Of a DNA stretch of 41,972 bases, positions 8,086 through 16,966 are shown piece after piece. The stretch's first letter is position 1. Every line of letters begins with the position of its first letter. The notes under the pieces were generated by a model. That model was not told the DNA's origin. It saw nothing but the letters and a program-made list of their open reading frames with translations, and searched no databases. The stretch covers positions 1-41,972 of the forward strand of contig NZ_LMUU01000070.1 of assembly GCF_009765775.1 (NCBI RefSeq), in the 5' to 3' direction. This DNA comes from Beijerinckia sp. L45. GTDB taxonomy: Bacteria; Pseudomonadota; Alphaproteobacteria; Rhizobiales; Beijerinckiaceae. A program made the translations under genes and the position numbers.

Positions 8086-9450
8086 ATGGCCACGGTTAAT
8101 CCACAGGCGGCCTCGTCGGCACCGCTCGAGCACGACGCACGGCTGATCTCGGCGGATCATGCCCCCGTATCGTCGGCGGAGATTGCCATCGCCGTGGTCA
8201 TCGGCCGCACATCGGAAGCTTTTGACTTTTTCGTGTTCGGCATCGCCTCGGTCCTGGTGTTCCCGGCTCTCGTCTTTCCCTTCGCGGATCCGCTCACCGC
8301 GACGTTGTATTCGTTCGCGATCTTCGGCCTCGCCTTCGTCGCCCGCCCGATCGGATCGGTGCTGTTCATGGCCGTCGACCGGCGTCACGGCCGCGGCGTC
8401 AAGCTGACCATCGCCCTGTTCCTCCTCGGCACCTCGACGGTCGCGATCAGCTTCCTGCCCGCTTACAGCGAGGTCGGATCGGCCTCGATCATCATGCTAA
8501 TGGTGTGCCGCGTCGGCCAGGGGCTGGCACTCGGCGGCGCCTGGGATGGCCTCGCGTCTCTCCTCGCCCTCAACGCTCCGCAGAATCGGCGCGGCTGGTA
8601 TGCGATGATCCCGCAGCTCGGCCACCCCTTCGGGTTCATCGTCGCGAGCGGGCTTTTCGCCTTCTTCCTGCTGAACCTGAACTCGGACGACTTTTTGAGC
8701 TGGGGCTGGCGCTATCCGTTCTTCGTCGCCTTCACCATCAACGTGGTGGCGCTGTTCGCGCGGCTGCGCATGGTGGCGACGGAAGAATTCGCCGCGCTCT
8801 TGGAAACCCGCGACCTGAAGCCGGCCTACGTGTCCGAGATCGTGAAGAAGCAGGGCATCAATCTCCTGCTTGGCGCCTTCGTGCCGCTGGCGAGCTTCGC
8901 GCTGTTCCATCTCGTCACGATCTTCCCGCTGTCCTACATCGGCCTGTTCACCGACCGGACGCCGGGCGAATTCCTGCTGGTGCAGCTCGAGGGTGCCGTC
9001 ATCGGCGCCGTCGCGATCACGCTGTCGGGCCTGATCGCCGACCGCATCGGCCGGCGCAACCTGCTCGGGCTCGGCGCCGGTTCGATCGCGATCTTCAGCC
9101 TGTTCACGCCGATGCTGCTCGGCGGCGGTGCGCTTGGCCAGACGACGTTCGTCTTCATCGGCTTCGCCCTGCTCGGCCTGTCCTTCGGGCAGGCGGCCGG
9201 CGCCGTGGCTTCGAATTTTTCCAGCCAGAATCGCTACACCGGCTCCGCCCTCACCAACGATCTGGCCTGGCTGGTCGGCGCCGGCTTCGCGCCTCTGGTG
9301 GCGCTCGCCTTCTACGACCGCTTCGGCCTCTGGGCCGTCGGCGCCTACCTGCTCTCGGGCGCCATCTGCACCCTCGCGGCGCTGGCGATCAACAAGCGGC
9401 TCGAGGCGCAGCACAGCCAGCATAGCGCCGTCGGCGACGACGCGCTGTAA
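8086..9450 (+). CDS. MFS transporter of the metabolite:H+ symporter (MHS) type
   Basis: The 454-residue protein has about twelve hydrophobic segments. After the second helix comes the MHS/ProP-type signature RPIGSVLFMAVDRRHGRG, followed by VCRVGQGLALGGAWDG in the fourth segment and the second-half repeat LIADRIGRRNLLG. MHS transporters import organic acids, osmolytes or aromatic acids with protons across the inner membrane. Family members are usually 420-500 residues. The start ATG at 8086 follows AAGGGGGATGTGGC, a good ribosome site. It is a single-gene unit closed by a strong terminator. The substrate cannot be read from sequence; the hydroxyacid dehydrogenase downstream invites the guess of lactate or a related acid, but the terminator between them argues against a shared transcript. 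Confidence 0.85.
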   Translation: MATVNPQAASSAPLEHDARLISADHAPVSSAEIAIAVVIGRTSEAFDFFVFGIASVLVFPALVFPFADPLTATLYSFAIFGLAFVARPIGSVLFMAVDRRHGRGVKLTIALFLLGTSTVAISFLPAYSEVGSASIIMLMVCRVGQGLALGGAWDGLASLLALNAPQNRRGWYAMIPQLGHPFGFIVASGLFAFFLLNLNSDDFLSWGWRYPFFVAFTINVVALFARLRMVATEEFAALLETRDLKPAYVSEIVKKQGINLLLGAFVPLASFALFHLVTIFPLSYIGLFTDRTPGEFLLVQLEGAVIGAVAITLSGLIADRIGRRNLLGLGAGSIAIFSLFTPMLLGGGALGQTTFVFIGFALLGLSFGQAAGAVASNFSSQNRYTGSALTNDLAWLVGAGFAPLVALAFYDRFGLWAVGAYLLSGAICTLAALAINKRLEAQHSQHSAVGDDAL

Positions 9451-9480
9451 GGCGCCCGCGTCTTACGCTGATCCCACCAA

Positions 9481-9513
9481 CCCCGCCGGGTGTTCGCCCG
9501 GCGGGGTTTTTTT
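9481..9513 (+). terminator. Rho-independent terminator after the MHS transporter gene
   Basis: A perfect 10-base-pair GC stem (CCCCGCCGGG at 9481-9490 and CCCGGCGGGG at 9497-9506) with a six-base loop is followed directly by seven T residues. It begins 31 bases after the transporter stop codon. Confidence 0.95.
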
Positions 9514-9615
9514 GTGGGCCGCGCCAAGGCCGGCCTACGCACCCATCCGCGCTTGCAAAAACAACATTTGTTATGGAAATTGCCGGGCATTGATCCTCTG
9601 CCGGACGAGAGTGCC

Positions 9616-10902
9616 ATGCCGAGCGAGCTACCTGTTCCTGCCGACAGCGAGGGCGACGCCTTCAACCGTCGCCGATTGCTGGCCTATCTCGCGGCCAGTC
9701 CGCTGTTCGCTCAGGGCGGTGTCATGGCCGGCCTCGCCGCGCGGGCGACGCCAGACGCGCTGGCGCAGAGCTACGACGTGCTCCGCCAGGCGCCGGGCAA
9801 GATCGGCGACGTCATCGATCAGCCGAGCCAGGCGCTCAACGTCTTCGACTTCGAGCCCGCGGCGAAAAAAGCGCTGCCGCCGGCGCACTACGGCTATCTC
9901 GCCAGCGGCGTCGACAGCGATCTGACGTTGAAGGCCAACCGCGACGGATTCGACCTGATCCGCATCCGCGCCCGCCGCCTGATCGACGTGCGCAAGATCG
10001 ACACGACGGTCAAAATCTTCGGCGAAACCTGGGCGAGCCCCATCGTTCTCGCGCCGGTCAGCAGCCAGGGCGCCTTCAACCCGGAGGCGGAGGGCGCCGT
10101 CGCTCGCGCCGCGAAGGTCAAGGGCCACCAGATGGTCCTCTCGACGGTGGGCAGCACGTCGATCGAGGACGTCAACGCGGCGCGCGGCGCGCCGGTCTGG
10201 TACATGCTCTACCCGACCGACGACTGGGCCGTCACCGAAGCGTTGGTGAAGCGCGCCGAAAAGGCCGGGGCGCCGGCGATCGTGCTGACGGTGGACCGCC
10301 AGGGCGGACGCAACACGGAAACGCTGTTCCGCGACCGCCGTCAGGACACCCGCACCTGTTCCGACTGCCATACGCCGGGCTTCAAGAACGAGGTCAGCCG
10401 CAAGCCGATGTTCGACGACCTCGACGTCTCCAAGGTCACCAACCTCTACGGCACCGGCATGACCTGGGACTACGTGAAGCGGCTGCGCGGCATCGTGAAG
10501 GGCAAGCTGGTGCTCAAGGGCATCATGACCCATGAGGACGCCAAGCAGGCGCTGGACTACGGCATCGACGCGCTGATCGTGTCGAACCACGGCGGCCGCG
10601 CGGAAGAAAGCCTGCAGTCGACGATCGGCGCCCTGCCCGAAGTGGTCGCCGCGGTGAACGGCCGCGTGCCCGTCCTGGTCGACGGGGGCTTCCGGCGCGG
10701 CACCGACGTGCTGAAGGCGCTCGCCAGCGGCGCTACCGCGATCTGCATCGGGCGCCCCTACTGCTGGGGCCTCGCCGCCTTCGGCCAGCCCGGCGTCGAG
10801 ATGGTGCTGACCATCCTGCAGCGCGAGTTCGAGACGATCATGCGCCAGGCCGGCGCCACCCGGCTCGCCGAGATCACCGGCGCCAGCATCAGCCGGACGT
10901 AA
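9616..10902 (+). CDS. FMN-dependent alpha-hydroxyacid dehydrogenase/oxidase with Tat-like signal and a CxxCH motif
   Basis: The 428-residue protein belongs to the lactate dehydrogenase (LldD)/glycolate oxidase family, which oxidises L-2-hydroxyacids with FMN. The catalytic base is His325 in SNHGGR, and FMN/phosphate-binding parts are LVDGGFRRGTDVLKAL (354-369) and GRPYCWG. The N-terminus (FNRRRLLAYLAASPLFAQGG, residues 16-35) resembles a twin-arginine signal, so the enzyme may be exported or membrane-attached; this is an inference. Residues 248-252 read CSDCH, a CxxCH motif of the kind used for covalent heme c attachment, in the loop that is variable in this family. The start ATG at 9616 follows GGACGAGAG. 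The frame is open upstream to 9490, but that part runs through the preceding terminator. The 3' end overlaps the convergent regulator gene by 14 bases. Confidence 0.88.
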   Translation: MPSELPVPADSEGDAFNRRRLLAYLAASPLFAQGGVMAGLAARATPDALAQSYDVLRQAPGKIGDVIDQPSQALNVFDFEPAAKKALPPAHYGYLASGVDSDLTLKANRDGFDLIRIRARRLIDVRKIDTTVKIFGETWASPIVLAPVSSQGAFNPEAEGAVARAAKVKGHQMVLSTVGSTSIEDVNAARGAPVWYMLYPTDDWAVTEALVKRAEKAGAPAIVLTVDRQGGRNTETLFRDRRQDTRTCSDCHTPGFKNEVSRKPMFDDLDVSKVTNLYGTGMTWDYVKRLRGIVKGKLVLKGIMTHEDAKQALDYGIDALIVSNHGGRAEESLQSTIGALPEVVAAVNGRVPVLVDGGFRRGTDVLKALASGATAICIGRPYCWGLAAFGQPGVEMVLTILQREFETIMRQAGATRLAEITGASISRT

Positions 10903-11728
10903 GAGGCGGTGCCTTGGCGAGCGCGCGGATTTTTTCGGCGTCGGCCGGCATGACGGCGTTGTAGACGAGCATGCCGAGGTCCGGCCGGCCGTCGACGGCG
11001 AAGGCGGAAAACTCGAAGGCGATCGGGCCGAGGACCGGGTGGCGCAGCCGCTTCACGCCTTCGCCGTGCGCGCGCACGTCGTTGTCGCGCCACAGCGCCG
11101 CGAACTCGGGGCTCGCCTTGGAGAGTTCGTCCACGAGGTCGCCGACCTCGCCCGCCGCGCCGGCGCGCGCGGCATCCGCCCGGAAGGCGCCGACGACGAA
11201 GCGGGCCGTGCCTTGCCAATCCTCATTGGCTTCGCGAACGCGCGGATTGCAGAACATCATGCGCAGGATGTTGCGCTCGCCGGGCGGCAGCGTCGCATAA
11301 TCGGTCATCACCACGGCAGCGGCGCGGTTCCAGGCGACGACGTCCCAGGTCGCCGTCTTGATGATCGCCGGGCTGACCTCCATCGCATCGAGCAGGCGTT
11401 GCAGGCGCGGCGAGACGCCCGTGGCCGGCTGATAGCGAACCTCGGGCGGGCGCCCCAGCCCCAGCATGAAGAGATGCTCGCGCTCCGGCTCGGTCAGCAT
11501 CAGGCCGCCGGCGATCCGGTTCAGCACGTCCGCCGAGGGGGCGCCGCCCCTGCCCTGCTCGAGCCAAGTATACCAGGTCGGGCTGATGTTGGCGCGTTGC
11601 GCCACCTCCTCGCGGCGCAGCCCCGGCGTCCGGCGGCGCGTGACGGGAAAGCCGAGCGCGGCCGGGTCGAGCCGGACGCGGCGGTCCTTCAGATAGGTGC
11701 CGAGCAGATTATCGGTGTCGTGCGACAT
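10889..11728 (-). CDS. Helix-turn-helix transcriptional regulator with MmyB-like ligand domain
   Basis: The 279-residue protein has an Xre-type helix-turn-helix at residues 30-75 (LRREEVAQRANISPTWYTWL) followed by a MmyB-like domain (about 110-270) with the typical block TATWDVVAWNRAA. Such regulators commonly control a divergent oxidoreductase gene in response to a small molecule, and here the neighbour transcribed the other way is an epimerase/dehydrogenase. The two starts are 98 bases apart with a short palindromic element between them. The start ATG lies at 11726-11728. The gene is convergent with, and slightly overlaps, the hydroxyacid dehydrogenase gene. Confidence 0.88.
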   Translation of the reverse strand: MSHDTDNLLGTYLKDRRVRLDPAALGFPVTRRRTPGLRREEVAQRANISPTWYTWLEQGRGGAPSADVLNRIAGGLMLTEPEREHLFMLGLGRPPEVRYQPATGVSPRLQRLLDAMEVSPAIIKTATWDVVAWNRAAAVVMTDYATLPPGERNILRMMFCNPRVREANEDWQGTARFVVGAFRADAARAGAAGEVGDLVDELSKASPEFAALWRDNDVRAHGEGVKRLRHPVLGPIAFEFSAFAVDGRPDLGMLVYNAVMPADAEKIRALAKAPPLTSG

Positions 11729-11746
11729 GGCCGATCCTGGTGAAGA

Positions 11747-11760
11747 TTATACCACGATAA
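11747..11760. promoter_or_regulatory. Short palindromic element between regulator and epimerase genes
   Basis: TTAT-accacg-ATAA lies 19 bases from the regulator start and 67 bases from the epimerase start. It sits in the only AT-rich part of the 98-base divergent gap, so it is a reasonable place for an operator of the helix-turn-helix regulator. The half-sites are only four bases long, so chance cannot be excluded. Confidence 0.25.
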
Positions 11761-11826
11761 GGTCACTACTTTAACAGGATCCTTCCAGCCCCGATACTCG
11801 TCTCCACCACCAACCTGGAGACTCCC

Positions 11827-12717
11827 ATGCGCATCTTCCTCACCGGCGCGACCGGTTTCGTCGGCTCGGCCATCGTGCCCGAGCTCATCGAGGCCGGGCA
11901 TCAGGTTCTCGGCCTGACGCGGTCGGACGCCGGCGCTGCGGCGCTCGTCGCCGCCGGCGCCGCCGTGCATCGCGGCACGCTCGAAGATCCTGCCAGCCTC
12001 GCGGCCGGCGCGGCCGAGGCGGACGGCGTGATCCACTGCGCCTTCGACCACGACTTTTCCAATTTCGTCGCCAACTGCGAAAAAGACCGCCGCGCCATCG
12101 AGGCGCTCGGCGCGGCGCTTGCTAAATCCGACCGACCGCTGGTCATCACCTCCGGCCTCGGCCTGGGAATTGCCGGGCATGGGCAGCCCGCGACCGAGGA
12201 CGTGTTCAACGCGAACCACCCCAATCCCCGCGTCGCCTCGGAACTGGCCGGCGCGGCGCTGCTGGCGTCGGGCGTCAACGTCTCGGTGGTGCGCCTGCCT
12301 CAGGTGCACGACACGACGAGGCAGGGACTCATCACCATTTTCGTCGCGATCGCCCGCGAGAAAGGCGTCTCGGCCTATCAAGGCGACGGTCTCAACCGCC
12401 TGTCCGCCGCGCATGTCTCCGACGTGGCGCGGCTCTACAGGCTGGTGGTGGAAAAGCGCGAGCCGGGCGCGCGTTATCACGCGGTGGCCGAAGAGGGAAT
12501 CGCGGTCAAGGACATCGCCGCGGTGCTCGGCCGCGGCCTGAACGTGCCGGTGGTATCTTTGACGCCTGAGGAGGCCCCCGGGCACTTCGGCTGGATGTCC
12601 GCCTTCGCCGGCATGGATCTTTCGGCATCGAGCGCGCTGACGCGGGCGGCGCTAAACTGGCATCCGACGGGTCCGGGGCTGATCAGCGATCTCGAGGCGA
12701 TGAATTACGCGGTGTGA
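11827..12717 (+). CDS. NAD(P)-dependent epimerase/dehydratase-like oxidoreductase (extended SDR)
   Basis: The 296-residue protein starts with the dinucleotide-binding motif GATGFVG (residues 7-13) directly after the first beta strand, as in extended short-chain dehydrogenases of the NAD-dependent epimerase group. The C-terminal substrate part includes RLSAAHVSDVARLYRLVVE, a block typical of the family. The usual catalytic YxxxK motif is not obvious: the segment after the third strand reads VITSGLGLGIAGHG, and Tyr and Lys are absent from the expected place. The protein may therefore be an atypical oxidoreductase or bind rather than convert its ligand. The start ATG follows CCTGGAGACTCCC. It is monocistronic, divergent from the helix-turn-helix regulator, and followed by a palindromic repeat. 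Confidence 0.85.
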   Translation: MRIFLTGATGFVGSAIVPELIEAGHQVLGLTRSDAGAAALVAAGAAVHRGTLEDPASLAAGAAEADGVIHCAFDHDFSNFVANCEKDRRAIEALGAALAKSDRPLVITSGLGLGIAGHGQPATEDVFNANHPNPRVASELAGAALLASGVNVSVVRLPQVHDTTRQGLITIFVAIAREKGVSAYQGDGLNRLSAAHVSDVARLYRLVVEKREPGARYHAVAEEGIAVKDIAAVLGRGLNVPVVSLTPEEAPGHFGWMSAFAGMDLSASSALTRAALNWHPTGPGLISDLEAMNYAV

Positions 12718-12753
12718 TGGTTTGCGTTGATCCGTATTGATTGCGGATCTTGA

Positions 12754-12852
12754 CGCCGTCATTGCGAGCGAAGCGAAGCAACCCAGGGCAATCTGCTGCT
12801 AGTCGGAGTAGCGGCCCCTGGGTTGCTTCGCCTTCGACTTGCAATGACGGCG
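12754..12852. repeat. Long intergenic palindrome of the rhizobial REP type
   Basis: The outer arms CGCCGTCATTGC (12754-12765) and GCAATGACGGCG (12841-12852) are perfect complements. Inward they continue with GAAGCGAAGCAACCCAGGG on the left and its near-complement on the right, so about 35 bases on each side can pair around a roughly 26-base loop. Sequences starting GTCATTGCGAGCGAAGCGAAGCAA are dispersed intergenic repeats in Bradyrhizobium-like genomes. The element sits between two convergent genes, where it may also act as a transcription stop. A decayed relative lies near 15.6 kb. Confidence 0.85.
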
Positions 12853-12883
12853 AAGGCGCCTCCGGGCCAAGGATCGTTTGGGC

Positions 12884-14197
12884 TCAATCCAGCGCCGCCA
12901 CCGGCACCTGCGCCGTGCTGCGCGTGGCCAGTACGCCGTAGGCGGCGCCGGCAACGACCAGGGCGACAAGCGCCTCGCCGTATTGCGGCATCCAGATATG
13001 GAAGATCACCGCGACGCCGGAGCCGAGCGCCCAGGCGACGAACGCCGGGGTGCGGTAGGCCATCGACCCGCGCAGGCTGGTGGCCTTGCCGAGCACCAGC
13101 TGGTCCATGATGATGATCGCGCCGATCGGCGGGACGAAGATGCCGAGCAGGCTGAGCCAGTACGGGAACAACGTCCAGATGCCGGCCGCCGCCGCGAGGC
13201 CCCCGAGGATGCCGAGGATCAGCGTCAGAATGCGCATCCGGCTCTTGAACAGATGGCTGTAGCCGACCGCGCCGTTGTAGAGGCAATGCGCGCAGACCGA
13301 ACCGAGATTGACGAAGACGAAGAGCACGGCGAGCGTCGACAGGAGCGGCCCGTGGCCGGTCAGCAGCGGCATGAAGTCGCCGCCGTTGTGGATCGGATCG
13401 ACCGCACTGCCCGCGGCGACGATGACGCCGCCGAACAGGAAGGCGATGGCGTTGGCGATCGGGAAGGCGGTGAAGGAGGCCAGCGCCGCCTCCTTGCCGT
13501 TGCGCGACCAGCGGGTGAAATCCGCAGTCATCGTGCCGGCATCGGCGAAGCCGGCGATCACTAGGCTGACCGCGCCGCCGAAGGTCATGTCCTTCGCGGT
13601 GCCGGCATAGCTCCAGATGTTGTCGATGCCATGCGTCTCGGCGGCGATGACCAACGAGATGATGCCCATGACGATGAAGAACGGCGCCGCGATGAGGCCG
13701 ACGATCGACAGCGCGCGGATGCCCAGAAACGTCGTGCCCATGAACAAAAGCGTCGCGATCAGGATGACAAGCGTCGCGTTCCAGCCGAAGGCGGTGTGCA
13801 TGGTCTGGCCGGTGAGGCCGATCTGGAACGCGTACCAGCCGACCACCAGCGTCGACAACAGCGCGCAGGCGACGACGTAGCCGCTGGTGCCGAACGTCTT
13901 CTTGCCCTGCATCGCGAAGTTCAGGCCGGTCGACCCTGCGATGTAGCTCAGGCCGCCGACATAGGCGCAGAGGATGAGGTTGCCGACGATGATCGCCGTG
14001 GACCCCGCGATGAAGCCGAGGTTGAGGACGATGATGCCGCCGAACACGGCCTGGGTGAGCACCATCGGGAAGCCGAACCACACGGCGGCGACGGACGCCA
14101 GCGAGCGGCGTCGTGCCATCGGAACCGGTTCGTGCTCGAACTCTTCCCCGAGCGCGCCGTCGACCAATTCGCCTTCATGCTCAACAAGACTGCTCAT
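12884..14197 (-). CDS. NCS1-family cytosine/purine permease
   Basis: The 437-residue protein has about twelve transmembrane helices and family blocks such as AAVWFGFPMVLTQAVFGG near residue 38 and ADFTRWSRNGKEA in the middle. The closest family in my judgement is the CodB-like nucleobase:cation symporter 1 group, which imports cytosine, purines or allantoin-like compounds. I chose ATG 14195-14197 because it follows GCGGAGGATGCG, a strong ribosome site; the frame extends 50 codons upstream but with unfamiliar sequence. The gene is divergent from an alpha/beta hydrolase across a 386-base gap holding a pair of direct repeats. A salvage or degradation role for the pair is possible but not shown. 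Confidence 0.85.
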   Translation of the reverse strand: MSSLVEHEGELVDGALGEEFEHEPVPMARRRSLASVAAVWFGFPMVLTQAVFGGIIVLNLGFIAGSTAIIVGNLILCAYVGGLSYIAGSTGLNFAMQGKKTFGTSGYVVACALLSTLVVGWYAFQIGLTGQTMHTAFGWNATLVILIATLLFMGTTFLGIRALSIVGLIAAPFFIVMGIISLVIAAETHGIDNIWSYAGTAKDMTFGGAVSLVIAGFADAGTMTADFTRWSRNGKEAALASFTAFPIANAIAFLFGGVIVAAGSAVDPIHNGGDFMPLLTGHGPLLSTLAVLFVFVNLGSVCAHCLYNGAVGYSHLFKSRMRILTLILGILGGLAAAAGIWTLFPYWLSLLGIFVPPIGAIIIMDQLVLGKATSLRGSMAYRTPAFVAWALGSGVAVIFHIWMPQYGEALVALVVAGAAYGVLATRSTAQVPVAALD

Positions 14198-14250
14198 CGC
14201 ATCCTCCGCAACCGGATTTCTGACCTTTGTTCCTAACGAAGAAGTTGCGG

Positions 14251-14283
14251 TTTGACTTGTCTCGACGCGCCCTTTGACTTGTC
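14251..14283. promoter_or_regulatory. Direct repeats TTTGACTTGTC upstream of the NCS1 permease gene
   Basis: Two perfect 11-base copies, 14251-14261 and 14273-14283, are spaced 22 bases apart from start to start, which is about two helical turns. They lie 54-86 bases upstream of the permease start, in the 386-base divergent gap 14198-14583. This layout fits a dimeric activator or repressor site. No good -35/-10 pair at normal spacing was found, and the rest of the gap (14284-14583) shows no other structure or gene. Confidence 0.4.
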
Positions 14284-14583
14284 GATTCTGTATATCGTTC
14301 TTGGGAATGATTGAATTTGCGGCGTCATGCTTATAATGTGAAAGCAAACTGCATCGATGCCGCGCTGTTTGATGAACAACTAGCCCGCGCCGGCGGCGGT
14401 AACGCGGTTGTGATATTTGCCGGACTTTGCATCATGAAGCAAAGGCATTCAGGTCGCGCGCGACACTGGCGCCATGTGGGCGCGACAAACACATCGAGGC
14501 TTGGCGATCGCATCCCGCGTGGTCTAAGCGTCGGCGCGGCAGGTCTGAGCTGCCAATGCCACCCATTTGAAGGACAGCCGACC

Positions 14584-15591
14584 ATGGATGATTTCGCGGT
14601 ATTCGAGGCCAGGAATTTCGCGCTCCAGAGCGGCGGCCAGCTGCCGGTGGCAAAACTCGCCTATGCGACGCAGGGCACGCTGTCGCCGGCCGGCGACAAT
14701 GTCGTGCTGATCCCGTCCTGGTATTCCGGCACGCACCGCGAATCCGCGCTGTGTCTGGTCGGCGACGGCCGGGCGATCGACCCTGCCAAGCATTTCGTCG
14801 TGACGACCAACCTGTTGAGCAACGGCGTCTCGTCGTCGCCGAGCAACACGCCAGCGCCCTTCGAGGCGACGCGCTTCCCGCGCACCACGCTCCACGACAA
14901 CGTGCGGCTGCAGCACATGATGCTGACGGAGGTGTTGGGCGTCGAACGGATCAAGCTCGTTGCCGGCTGGTCGATGGGCGGCTGCCAGGCCTATCAGTGG
15001 GGCGTGCAATATCCCGACATGATGCAGGCGATCGCCCCGCTCAACTGCTCGGCGCGCACCGGCAACTACAACAAGGTGTTTTTGCTGGCGCTGCGTCGCG
15101 CGCTGGAGCTCGACCCCGTGTTCAATGATGGCTTCTACACCCGGCCGCCGCTGCGCGGTCTTCACGCCTTCGCCGCGATCTACGCAGGCTGGGGCTTTTC
15201 CGAACCGTTCTTCCGCACCGAGGCCTACCGCCAGTTCGGCGCCGACAGCAGCGAAAGCTTCATCGAACGGTTTTGGGAGCCGGCCTTTCAGCATCACGAC
15301 GCCAACGATCTGCTGGCGCTGCTGCAGACCTGGTTCGAGGGCGACATCAGCGCCAATGCCGTCCACAACGGCGACTATGCAAAAGCGTTGAGCTCGATCA
15401 AGGCGCGGGCGATGGTGATGCCCGGCGAACACGACCGCTACTTTCCGCCCGTCGACAGCTTTGCCGAAGTCAGCCACATGCCAAACGCCGTGTGCCGCCC
15501 GATCCCGTCGATCTGGGGCCACATGACGGTTTGGAACGACGAGGACCGGCAGTTCATCGATGCCGGCTTGCGCGAGGTTATGGCGGGGTAG
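14584..15591 (+). CDS. Alpha/beta hydrolase, homoserine O-acetyltransferase (MetX)-like
   Basis: The 335-residue protein shows an alpha/beta hydrolase fold with nucleophile elbow GWSMGG (Ser at about 133), a likely acid in MPGEHDRYFPP and a likely His in WGHMTVWN near the C-terminus. The early part (QLPVAKLAYATQGTL, and later NLLSNGVSSSPSNTP) resembles MetX-type acyltransferases and the hydrolases derived from them. MetX itself is a little longer and normally part of methionine synthesis; with no methionine gene nearby I prefer the general name. The start ATG at 14584 follows GAAGGACAGCCGACC. The frame is open 91 codons upstream, but those codons have no family likeness. It is divergent from the nucleobase permease and could act in the same unknown pathway. 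Confidence 0.82.
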   Translation: MDDFAVFEARNFALQSGGQLPVAKLAYATQGTLSPAGDNVVLIPSWYSGTHRESALCLVGDGRAIDPAKHFVVTTNLLSNGVSSSPSNTPAPFEATRFPRTTLHDNVRLQHMMLTEVLGVERIKLVAGWSMGGCQAYQWGVQYPDMMQAIAPLNCSARTGNYNKVFLLALRRALELDPVFNDGFYTRPPLRGLHAFAAIYAGWGFSEPFFRTEAYRQFGADSSESFIERFWEPAFQHHDANDLLALLQTWFEGDISANAVHNGDYAKALSSIKARAMVMPGEHDRYFPPVDSFAEVSHMPNAVCRPIPSIWGHMTVWNDEDRQFIDAGLREVMAG

Positions 15592-15668
15592 GAATTGCAT
15601 AGCAAGCGACGCTTGCGAGCGCGGTTGGGCGCCCCCTCGGTTGCTTCGCTTCATTTGCAATGACGAAC
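15591..15668. repeat. Decayed copy of the REP-type palindrome
   Basis: The right arm GGTTGCTTCGCTTCATTTGC followed by AATGACG matches the right arm of the element at 12754-12852 with few changes. The left arm (GGAATTGCATAGCAAGCGAC) is only partly complementary. The element begins at the stop codon of the hydrolase gene. Confidence 0.55.
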
Positions 15669-16216
15669 GGGGTCGCGTCCGTCGACGGGTGCGCGCCGGC
15701 CGTTTGTCCCCATACGAATGGCAACGATCTGCCGAGCGTCGCGAAGGCGGCGCTCAAACGATACGGTCGCGTCGTCGAAGACATGCGCGCGGCCGTCGCG
15801 CGCCGATCACGAGCAGAAGCGGTCGCGAGGGCCGGCCCCGCCGCGAACCGGACGCCAAGGCCGCGATCGGGCCCCCATGTCCGATCGCCCCGATCCCGGA
15901 CGCGGCCGGCCTTGGTCTCCCGGTGCACGGGGTTTATGATCGTCGTGGCGTCCAGGCTCGCATCGAGCGGGCCCGGAGGCCGAGCGAGGGCCGATGCGCT
16001 GTCATCGTCCGGCGACTTCGGCTCCAGTCTGCGTCGCCGCCCGCCGACTTCGGGCCGTTTCCACGTCAGCGACCGGCGACTCGAAACCGCGCGGATGTCG
16101 CCGAGCGGCGTCTTGGCCATTGCCGACAAAACCCGGCATCCGGTTCACCTCGCGTCAATCTCGCGCGCGCATGATGGCTGTGGAGCGCCGCGGGTCGGCG
16201 GCGGAGCTGTCTTTCG
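15669..16216. other. Intergenic region without a convincing gene, upstream of the ABC transporter
   Basis: About 550 GC-rich bases carry open frames on both strands, but their translations are Arg/Pro/Ala-rich, have no family likeness and no good ribosome sites. I see no RNA gene and no strong promoter. It may be an eroded gene or simply a long spacer. Confidence 0.4.
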
Positions 16217-16962
<746 letters not shown>

Positions 16963-16966
<4 letters not shown>

